This document shows positions 1-5,350 of a stretch of 5,350 nt of DNA, one piece after another. Source of the DNA: an uncultured Lachnospiraceae bacterium (GTDB lineage Bacteria; Bacillota; Clostridia; Lachnospirales; Lachnospiraceae). Location of the stretch: NCBI GenBank assembly GCA_900555195.1, contig USKC01000227.1, forward strand, positions 1-5,350. The letters are read 5' to 3'. Position 1 is the stretch's first letter, and each line of letters starts with the position of its first letter. The position numbers and the translations under genes are program-made. The notes beneath the pieces were generated by a model that saw only the letters and a list, made by a program, of their open reading frames with translations, ran no database searches and was not told where the DNA came from.

Positions 1-307
1 AGTAATCGCATATCTCCAGGAAGTACATCCCATAATAAGCGCCTTCAAAATCGGAACGAAGGTTCTCGAAATAATTGGATATGGCGGCTTCCGCCAGCGT
101 ATAGGAAGAACGGCCTTCATAGAGCCGGAATTCTCCGAAGGAAAAGGGGGCTGCCGCTGCGAGCAGACGGCTGTTCTGCTTTCTTGCGCCTCTTGCGAAA
201 GCGGAAATCTTGCCCCTTTCCCTCGTGAGAATCACAACCCGTTTGTCATACTCCCCGATGGGTTCCGCCTTCAGTATGAGTCCTGTCACCGTTAGCAAAT
301 CCTGCAT
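1..307 (-). CDS. recO: DNA repair protein RecO, N-terminal part (runs off left edge)
   Basis: RecO is a RecF-pathway mediator that binds single-stranded DNA and SSB and helps load RecA at gaps. My translation of the minus strand from the ATG at 307 gives 102 codons without a stop before the window ends. It begins [20 protein letters not shown] and continues with [21 protein letters not shown], which matches the N-terminal OB-fold of RecO (about residues 1-80). It then reads into [12 protein letters not shown] at the start of the helical domain. The zinc-binding and C-terminal parts lie outside the window; the family is usually about 240-260 residues. An in-frame ATG at 361 would add 18 very basic residues, but it has no SD and does not resemble RecO, so I prefer 307. 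The SD at 307 is weak (a GGG about 12 bases upstream). The start lies inside the YqzL-like gene, so coupling is plausible. Identity rests on recognised sequence, not a search. Confidence 0.93.
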   Translation of the reverse strand, partial: MQDLLTVTGLILKAEPIGEYDKRVVILTRERGKISAFARGARKQNSRLLAAAAPFSFGEFRLYEGRSSYTLAEAAISNYFENLRSDFEGAYYGMYFLEICDY

Positions 308-425
308 AAGTATCTGGTTCCCGCCCTTCCGTTTTCTGCGTTGTTTCTGCCTTTTGGGCATATCTGAGATAGTCTTCTATCTTTCCCGACCGCATAAACC
401 GATTCCATTCGTTCCAATCTTCCAT
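246..425 (-). CDS. YqzL-like small protein
   Basis: This is a 59-codon gene between era and recO. Residues 3-22 ([20 protein letters not shown]) fit the pattern W..F...G.I..YL.Y of YqzL-like proteins, a short family of unknown function often found at this position in Firmicutes. The start is decided by the ribosome binding site: AGGTGA at 436-431 sits 5 bases ahead of the ATG at 425. An alternative in-frame GTG at 434 would lie only 3 bases after the next purine-rich stretch. The conserved part occupies roughly the first 25 residues. The remaining tail is hydrophilic, looks unstructured, and its last 20 codons plus stop overlap recO in another frame. The tail could be clade-specific or simply read-out across recO. 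No signal peptide or membrane segment is visible. The function is unknown, and family membership is my judgement from a short motif. Confidence 0.68.
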   Translation of the reverse strand: MEDWNEWNRFMRSGKIEDYLRYAQKAETTQKTEGREPDTYAGFANGDRTHTEGGTHRGV

Positions 426-430
426 ATTTA

Positions 431-436
431 TCACCT
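431..436 (-). promoter_or_regulatory. Ribosome binding site of the YqzL-like gene
   Basis: The minus strand reads AGGTGAT and then ATG. AGGTGAT matches the 3' half of the extended anti-SD complement AAGGAGGTGATC. The spacing from AGGTGA to the ATG at 425 is 5 bases. This site favours the ATG over the in-frame GTG at 434, which lies within the SD itself. Confidence 0.6.
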
Positions 437-457
437 GTCCTCTTCTGTTCTTGTTCA

Positions 458-498
458 GGAGAGCTCCAGGCTCCCCAATGCCGCCGCAAAGAAGCGGC
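458..498 (-). other. Two small hairpins in the era to YqzL-like gene gap
   Basis: Read on the minus strand, the region between the era stop and the YqzL-like start contains two adjacent inverted repeats. The first (498-483) has a 5-bp stem GCCGC/GCGGC with a TTCTTT loop. The second (476-458) has a 7-bp stem GGGGAGC/GCTCTCC, including one G-U pair, with a CTGGA loop. Neither is followed by a run of U, so they are not classical intrinsic terminators. They could mark an RNA processing or stabilising site, or be chance. No convincing -35/-10 promoter is visible in the gap. Confidence 0.35.
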
Positions 499-528
499 TG
501 ACATTAGGTTCTGCTTTTTTGGGTTCTT

Positions 529-1491
529 CTATTCTGTATCTTTGGGATTGTATCCGAAATTTTTGAGAAGGTAATCACTGTCCCGCCAGTCTTTTTTCAC
601 CTTCACCCAAAGCTGCAGGTTCACGCGTTTTCCAAGCATTTCCTCCATCTCAGGCCTGGCTTTGGAACCGATGGTTTTCAGCATGCTGCCGCCTTTGCCG
701 ATGATGATGCCCTTGTGGGAGTCCTTCTCACAGATAATGGTCGCGTCGATATCCACGATATCCTTCCGGTACTGCATGCGTTCAATGGCCACAGCGATCC
801 CGTGAGGGATCTCTTCATCCAGGCTGCGAAGCGCCTTCTCCCGGATCAGTTCTGCGACGATCTGCCGCTCCGGCTGGTCAGTCACCGTATCCTCATCATA
901 AAAAGGCTGACCATAGGGCAGATACTTCAAAATGCAGCGGATCAGCTCCTCCGTATTTGCACCCGTTCTGGCAGATACCGGAACGATTTCCGCGAAATCC
1001 AATTCCTTACGGTAAACATCAATAGCCGGATAAACTGCGTCCTTTTTCACGGTGTCCGTCTTGTTGATAACGAGAATGACCGGCGTTCGGGTCTTCTTCA
1101 GCTGTTCAATGATATAGCGTTCACCCGCCCCAATGAAGGTGGAGGGCTCCACCAGCCAAAGGATCACGTCCACATCCCGCAGCGTTCCCTCTGCAGCGCG
1201 CAGCATATAATTGCCCAGCTTATTCCTGGCCCGATTGATTCCGGGCGTGTCCAGAAATACAATCTGGCCTTCCTCACAGGTATAGACCGCCTGAATGCGG
1301 TTCCTCGTGGTCTGCGGCTTATGGGAGGTGATGGAAATCTTCTGCCCCACCAACCGATTCAGGAGCGTGGATTTTCCCACGTTGGGCCGGCCGACCAATG
1401 TGGCGAAACCTGCCCGATAATCCTCCCGTACCTTTCCTGAAGGGGCGTTTTCTCCCTTCTGCGCTGCAAAATATGCATCCAAATCCATCAT
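529..1491 (-). CDS. era: GTPase Era, 16S rRNA-binding ribosome maturation factor
   Basis: Era is an essential GTPase that binds the 3' end of 16S rRNA and assists late 30S assembly, acting in the cytoplasm and at the membrane. The 320-residue product shows all GTPase motifs: G1 GRPNVGKS at 34-41, switch I with PQTTRNR at 59-65, G3 DTPG at 81-84, G4 NKTD at 143-146 and G5 SAR at 173-175. The C-terminal KH domain carries GIIIGKGG at 261-268 and the Era-typical ending VNLQLWVKVKKDWR at 290-303. The ATG at 1491 overlaps the upstream TGA (ATGA), with TGAGGA at 1503-1498 placed 7 bases ahead. A second ATG follows immediately at 1488. The protein is about 20 residues longer than the usual ~300, and the excess is at the N-terminus. 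No start codon lies between residue 4 and the G1 motif, so the extension appears real. Identity is secure. Confidence 0.98.
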   Translation of the reverse strand: MMDLDAYFAAQKGENAPSGKVREDYRAGFATLVGRPNVGKSTLLNRLVGQKISITSHKPQTTRNRIQAVYTCEEGQIVFLDTPGINRARNKLGNYMLRAAEGTLRDVDVILWLVEPSTFIGAGERYIIEQLKKTRTPVILVINKTDTVKKDAVYPAIDVYRKELDFAEIVPVSARTGANTEELIRCILKYLPYGQPFYDEDTVTDQPERQIVAELIREKALRSLDEEIPHGIAVAIERMQYRKDIVDIDATIICEKDSHKGIIIGKGGSMLKTIGSKARPEMEEMLGKRVNLQLWVKVKKDWRDSDYLLKNFGYNPKDTE

Positions 1492-2576
1492 TTGTTTTCC
1501 TCACTCTTCTGCTGTTTCTCTTCTGCCAAATCCTGCTGGCCATTTCCACGGAGAGGCTGCTGCTGTCCGTTTCCTCCCGCAAAGCCCTGAGGCGGATAAG
1601 GAGGCTGTATCTGCATGCCCGGACGCGGATAAGGCGGATACTGCCCTGACCTGTTCCTTTCTGCCTGCCGCTTCGCATTCCTCTTTTCCGCAGACTTCAC
1701 GAACAGCCTGATCAGAAGAAGCATTGCAGCAACGATCACCGCCAGCACCAGGAGCACCGGAAGGGAAATCACAAAGTTGATAAAGAATTCCCGAAGCCCG
1801 TTTCCAACCTTGTATACATTTTCCATGAAACCGGTTTGGATGCGTTCCCAGGTCCCCTTTTCAGCCGGAGGCGTATAATGTTCCACTTCATAAACATTCA
1901 GCCACACCGTACTGTAGCTCACCTGATTGTCCAGCGACCGCAGCTGTTCTTCCATGCTCTCCAGCTGATAACGCACTTCCGTCAGCCTGCTTTCGATCGC
2001 CAGAATATCTTCCAACGTCTCCGCCTGTTCAAGCAGAGCCAGCAGACGTTCCTGCTCCTCCTCCAGCATTTTCTTATGGCTCTCCAGATCCACATAGGTC
2101 AGGGTCACATCTTCCACACTCTCCTGCCTGGATATAATGTTGGAGATTTCCGCCACCTGATCGACAAAGGAATCCAGGTTTTCCGCGGGGATCCGCAGCG
2201 TCAGATTCGCACTTCTGTCGCCGATGCTGTTCTCGTTATAAGAATCATATCGTTCTACATAGCCTCCCAGAGCCTCCACCCGTTCTGTAATGGAGGAAAC
2301 CAGAGAAGCATACTCCTCTGTCTCCACTTCCAAATTTACATTTTTGATCAGTTTCCTGTCCGAGGCCGCGTTTTCGTCCACTTCCACGTTGGCAGAAGCC
2401 CCTCCGTCTGCGGCTTCTGCAGCCTCTCCCGCTTCTTCATAGATTGCTGCCGTATCATAGGCTCCCTCCTGCGCCGGAGAGGCTGAAGAGTTTTCAGTTG
2501 AAGAACTGCCTCCGCAGCCTCCCAAAGAAACCACCAGCAGCAGCGCAGCCAATATCACACACAGTCTTTTGCCCAT
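1488..2576 (-). CDS. DUF4349 domain lipoprotein with C-terminal membrane helix
   Basis: The 362-residue protein starts with a lipoprotein signal: basic MGKR, a hydrophobic core, and lipobox LGGC with the lipidated Cys at 21. A low-complexity Ser/Ala/Glu-rich linker runs to about 72. The DUF4349 domain covers about 73-235: RKLIKNVNLEVET, then NLTLRIPAENLDSFVDQVAE, a VTLTYVDLESHKK stretch, a predicted coiled coil at about 162-216, and a terminal strand VSYSTVWLNVYEV. A strong hydrophobic segment at about 265-292 is followed by many Lys/Arg residues, so the tail should be cytoplasmic and the DUF4349 domain extracytoplasmic. The tail is rich in Pro, Tyr and Gln (YPPYPRPG, PPYPPQG) and has GNGQQ twice. 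The family's molecular function is unknown to me. The gene follows the peptidase by 22 bases, with SD AAGGGGG, and its stop overlaps the era start. It is intact. Confidence 0.92.
   Translation of the reverse strand: MGKRLCVILAALLLVVSLGGCGGSSSTENSSASPAQEGAYDTAAIYEEAGEAAEAADGGASANVEVDENAASDRKLIKNVNLEVETEEYASLVSSITERVEALGGYVERYDSYNENSIGDRSANLTLRIPAENLDSFVDQVAEISNIISRQESVEDVTLTYVDLESHKKMLEEEQERLLALLEQAETLEDILAIESRLTEVRYQLESMEEQLRSLDNQVSYSTVWLNVYEVEHYTPPAEKGTWERIQTGFMENVYKVGNGLREFFINFVISLPVLLVLAVIVAAMLLLIRLFVKSAEKRNAKRQAERNRSGQYPPYPRPGMQIQPPYPPQGFAGGNGQQQPLRGNGQQDLAEEKQQKSEENK
1498..1503 (-). promoter_or_regulatory. Ribosome binding site of era inside the DUF4349 gene
   Basis: TGAGGA on the minus strand lies 7 bases before the era ATG at 1491 and within the last codons of the DUF4349 gene (encoding the Glu-Glu-Asn end). 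With the ATGA stop/start overlap this is a standard layout for translational coupling, so era output probably follows translation of the upstream gene. Confidence 0.6.
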
Positions 2577-2582
2577 ACTTTT

Positions 2583-2589
2583 CCCCCTT
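2583..2589 (-). promoter_or_regulatory. Ribosome binding site of the DUF4349 gene
   Basis: AAGGGGG on the minus strand sits 6 bases before the ATG at 2576, a strong SD that differs from the consensus AAGGAGG at one base. It lies in the 22-base gap after the peptidase stop. The gap is too short for a separate terminator plus promoter, which supports co-transcription. Confidence 0.65.
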
Positions 2590-2598
2590 TTATACCTC

Positions 2599-5350
2599 TC
2601 AATAAAGGTTTTCCAGATTCATAAACAATTCCTTATCTTCCCGAATCCTGCTTTCGCTCCCCACAACACACAGGCAGTCATCCTCCATAAATGCCCGAAT
2701 ATATGCAGCCAGTGACCGAATATCTTCCTGCGTCGTCCCGAGCAGCTCGTCCCTCTCTCTCTGCAGGTCTTCCATGCTCTGATTAGTCAGCCAGGCGCTC
2801 ATGGAGCGAAGGCCTTTCGCCGCCGGATTCATCGGCGTATCCAATTCGCTGATGGCGCCGATGATATACTGCGTCATCGTCCTCGCATCCCCATCAAACC
2901 GTTCTACGAAATCGGCCGCCCTCTCATACACGGAAACCGTTTCCTTCAAATTGGGATCCCGATAAGAAACGAAATAGCTGTCTCCGCTCTTGCCAAAGGA
3001 ACACATACAGCCATAGGCCCCGCCCTTTACGCGGACCTCCTGCCACAGATATTCATAGCTCATCAGAACCTTCAGCACGCGAAGCGCCCCTGTATAAGGA
3101 AATCCTTTCCGGATAAAATTACCCGCCCTGCATACATACTGTACCTGAGATGCGGACATAAAGCCCTCATTTTTCTTCACCGGTTCAACCGAAAACGCTT
3201 TTTGCTCCAATTCATCCGTAAAGAGCGCCTCTTTTACTTTACCAGCCAACCCGATAAAGGAGTCATAATATTCTAAAGAACCGATATAATCCAGGAGCAG
3301 ATTTTCGGGCCGGAAAATTGCATGCACGAGTTTTGTCAGTTTTTCTTTCAGGTCTTTCGCCCTGTCTGCATAGTGTTTCTCAAGATCATCCACCAAACGA
3401 TAGAAAGGCATCCCATTTATCTGTTCCTGAATCGCCGCAGGCCTGGAGAAATAGGACATCGCTCTGGAAGCTGCCACAGAATGGCCTGCGGAAATCAGGC
3501 TGGACTGCAGCCTGGATTTCTGTTCAGCAAGGATCTCATACAGGCGCTTATCGTCTTCAAACCGGGAACGGAGCATGATTTCCTCTGCCAGCGCCACCGC
3601 TTTTGGCAGATTTCCTTCCAGCGTTTTACCCTTGATCTCAAAGGTTACCCGGCAGGAGGAAAGATCTTTCGCATTGGTAAAGAAATTGGTCACCGCAGTG
3701 ATTCCGCCCGTTTCCATATTGATTTCATGGAACAGATCCTGATAAGCGTATTTCGACGTATCCACATAGCCCAGCACGGCCTTCAGGATGCCGATGTAGG
3801 GGAAAAGCTCTTCCGGAACCTGGTTTACGTCGAACAGGAAACGGAAATAAACGATATGATTGGTGAAAATATCATGCTTCATCACCGTGGTGCCGTCCAT
3901 ATTCCGGATATCATTCACAAGCGGCTCCACCTCTTTCCTGATATCCTCCCGTTTCAAAAGCGGAATGCACTCCAGCGCTTCCTTGCTGTCGGGCGTCTCC
4001 TGATATATGCGCAGTTCTTTCGTCCAAGCCACTATTTCCTCGATCTCCTGCGCTGTCAGGCTATTCTTATAATCCGCCAGCTTCTGCGCCAGTTTCTGTG
4101 CGCGTTCCCGATCCAGGCCTCTTCTGGGAGAAAGGGTCAGCACGCTCTTATGACGGTTATCGATCATGCCTTTTTGGATCAGTTCTTCATAATAACCGGT
4201 ATCCACCCTGTCCCGCAGTTTTTTATAAGTATCACCCGCTTCAATATGAATAAAAGGCTTCATATCATCATACAGCCAGCTGTCCAACGCCTGCAGTCCG
4301 TACATCAATCCGGCAGGATAAGAGCCGAAATCCGCTTCTCTGTAACGGAATTCGTAATAATTCAGGCCTGCCCGCAGCGCTTTCTTGTCAATGCCTTCGT
4401 CCGCAAGCCGTTTCAGTTCTCCTTCCACGATCCGGACGAACGCTTCCTTATCGGAAAGATCCGCATTCTTGGCTATCACACAAAAATATGGCTGTCTGAT
4501 TCCGGAATCGTAATAGCTATAGATATCCTTTCCGATTCCTGCATCCAGAAGCGCCTGCTTCAGAGGAGCGCCGGGCGCGCCGCACAGCGCATAATCCAGA
4601 ATCTGATATGCAATATAGGCTTCCCGATCCAGGCAGTCTCCCACCGCAATGTTATAAGCCAGATAGGTGTTTTCTTCTTCCGGCTCACTGTCTGTGATCG
4701 GATATTCCCCGCCCGCCTCCACCGGCCTGTCAAAGGGCTTCTGGAGCGGGATCTCGGAATCCACCTGTATGCGGTCAAAATGCGACAGGTATTCCTTATC
4801 CAAATACTCCAGCTTCTGCGCCATATCCATATTGCCGTACAGATAGATATAGCTGTTGGAAGGATGGTAATAGGTTCTGTGGAAGTCCAAAAACTCCTCA
4901 TACGTCAAATTCGGGATCTCTTCCGGATCTCCGCCGGATTCCACGCTGTAAGGGGTATCCGGGAACAATGTATTCGTGATCTCCCTCTCCAGCACGTCAT
5001 CCGGTGAGGAAAAGGCCCCCTTCATCTCATTATAAACCACGCCGTTAATCTTCAGTTCCGCGTCCGGATCCTCCAGTTCATAATGCCAGCCTTCCTGTTC
5101 AAAGATCTTCTTTTCCTTATAGATATTGGGATAAAACACCGCATCCAGATAGACATGCATAAGATTCTGGAAGTCTGCATCATTGCAGCTGGCGATGGGA
5201 TAAACCGTCTTGTCCGGATAGGTCATGGCGTTCAGGAACGTGTTCAGGCTCCCTTTCGCCAATTCGATGAACGGATCCTTCACCGGGAAGTCCCTGCTCC
5301 CTTCCAGCACGGAATGCTCCAGAATATGGGCAACCCCTGTACTGTCCTCC
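2599..5350 (-). CDS. M16C-family zinc metallopeptidase (insulinase/presequence protease type), 5' end outside window
   Basis: Members of this family degrade small unfolded peptides inside a closed two-half chamber. The frame stays open to the right edge, giving 916 visible residues (numbered from the first full codon at 5349). The family is about 970 residues, so perhaps 55-60 N-terminal residues are missing. The inverted zinc motif HILEH is at residues 8-12 (5328-5314), with Glu11 the expected catalytic base. The distal ligand Glu108 is in VVYNEMKG, 96 residues after the second His, close to the spacing I recall for presequence protease. The middle holds the M16C-associated region, beginning near ETPDS at about 450 and CIPLLKREDI. 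The C-terminal half has ISAGHSVAASRAMSYFS and the substrate-binding RVKGGAYG at 773-780 (3033-3010). A GTG at 5310 is internal, since the zinc motif lies upstream of it in the same frame. The bacterial substrate is unknown. No frameshift is seen. Confidence 0.95.
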   Translation of the reverse strand, partial: EDSTGVAHILEHSVLEGSRDFPVKDPFIELAKGSLNTFLNAMTYPDKTVYPIASCNDADFQNLMHVYLDAVFYPNIYKEKKIFEQEGWHYELEDPDAELKINGVVYNEMKGAFSSPDDVLEREITNTLFPDTPYSVESGGDPEEIPNLTYEEFLDFHRTYYHPSNSYIYLYGNMDMAQKLEYLDKEYLSHFDRIQVDSEIPLQKPFDRPVEAGGEYPITDSEPEEENTYLAYNIAVGDCLDREAYIAYQILDYALCGAPGAPLKQALLDAGIGKDIYSYYDSGIRQPYFCVIAKNADLSDKEAFVRIVEGELKRLADEGIDKKALRAGLNYYEFRYREADFGSYPAGLMYGLQALDSWLYDDMKPFIHIEAGDTYKKLRDRVDTGYYEELIQKGMIDNRHKSVLTLSPRRGLDRERAQKLAQKLADYKNSLTAQEIEEIVAWTKELRIYQETPDSKEALECIPLLKREDIRKEVEPLVNDIRNMDGTTVMKHDIFTNHIVYFRFLFDVNQVPEELFPYIGILKAVLGYVDTSKYAYQDLFHEINMETGGITAVTNFFTNAKDLSSCRVTFEIKGKTLEGNLPKAVALAEEIMLRSRFEDDKRLYEILAEQKSRLQSSLISAGHSVAASRAMSYFSRPAAIQEQINGMPFYRLVDDLEKHYADRAKDLKEKLTKLVHAIFRPENLLLDYIGSLEYYDSFIGLAGKVKEALFTDELEQKAFSVEPVKKNEGFMSASQVQYVCRAGNFIRKGFPYTGALRVLKVLMSYEYLWQEVRVKGGAYGCMCSFGKSGDSYFVSYRDPNLKETVSVYERAADFVERFDGDARTMTQYIIGAISELDTPMNPAAKGLRSMSAWLTNQSMEDLQRERDELLGTTQEDIRSLAAYIRAFMEDDCLCVVGSESRIREDKELFMNLENLY

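Noticed and set aside
308..361. An alternative recO start at the ATG at 361
   Set aside because: It would add 18 very basic residues not seen in RecO and has no SD. The segment is better explained as the YqzL-like gene read in another frame.
367..382. A 6-bp hairpin AGATAG/CTATCT upstream of recO as a possible regulatory element
   Set aside because: It lies in codons for the conserved Lys-Ile-Glu-Asp-Tyr-Leu part of the YqzL-like gene, so coding constraint explains it. The stem is short and A/T-rich.
292..504. A 70-codon minus-strand frame overlapping the YqzL-like gene in another frame
   Set aside because: It has no conserved motif and no SD, and it competes with a frame that carries the YqzL-like motif and a good ribosome binding site.
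715..1440. A 241-codon plus-strand open frame opposite era
   Set aside because: Era is unambiguous on the other strand. The plus-strand product has no recognisable motif and looks like an antisense shadow.
1836..2486. A 216-codon plus-strand open frame opposite the DUF4349 gene
   Set aside because: Its His/Gln/Phe-rich composition mirrors the Glu-rich coiled coil on the other strand and no family is recognisable.
3322..5007. A 561-codon open frame on the plus strand opposite the M16C peptidase gene
   Set aside because: It is entirely antisense to a well-recognised peptidase, shows no recognisable domain, and is rich in His, Ile, Phe and Arg in the way of antisense shadow frames.
5308..5310. 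The GTG at 5310 as the start of the peptidase
   Set aside because: The frame is open upstream to the window edge and encodes the HILEH zinc motif just before this codon, so the GTG is an internal valine.

Overview
The window is an ordinary chromosomal housekeeping region in which every gene I can support lies on the minus strand, so transcription runs from high to low coordinates. The gene content is typical of a Gram-positive anaerobe of the class Clostridia, most likely a Lachnospiraceae-like species. The supporting signs are a PreP-type M16C peptidase, a DUF4349 lipoprotein, a tiny YqzL-like protein between era and recO, and strong Shine-Dalgarno (SD) sequences. This placement comes from family resemblance recalled from memory, not from a search.

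In transcription order the layout is as follows. (1) A large M16C metallopeptidase fills 5350-2599 and its N-terminus is cut off by the window edge. (2) After 22 bases comes a DUF4349 lipoprotein with a C-terminal membrane helix (2576-1488). (3) The 16S rRNA-binding GTPase Era (1491-529) overlaps the DUF4349 stop codon by 4 bases in an ATGA arrangement. (4) A gap of about 103 bases holds two small hairpins. (5) A 59-codon YqzL-like gene (425-246) follows. (6) recO starts at 307, inside the YqzL-like gene, and runs off the left edge with 102 codons visible.

The tight spacing from the M16C peptidase through era suggests one transcript, with era translation coupled to the DUF4349 gene. The YqzL-like gene and recO form a second overlapping pair and may be coupled too. 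Functionally the set joins peptide degradation, an envelope protein of unknown role, 30S ribosome maturation (Era) and recombinational repair (RecO). The era-recO proximity is a familiar Firmicutes arrangement. I see no direct functional link between the peptidase or DUF4349 protein and Era beyond co-transcription.

I found no RNA genes, mobile elements, CRISPR arrays, attachment sites or convincing promoters and terminators, and no evidence of a new biological system. The points worth a second look are modest: the long YqzL-like/recO overlap, the hairpins downstream of era, a forced N-terminal extension on Era, and the doubly anchored DUF4349 protein with its proline/tyrosine-rich tail.
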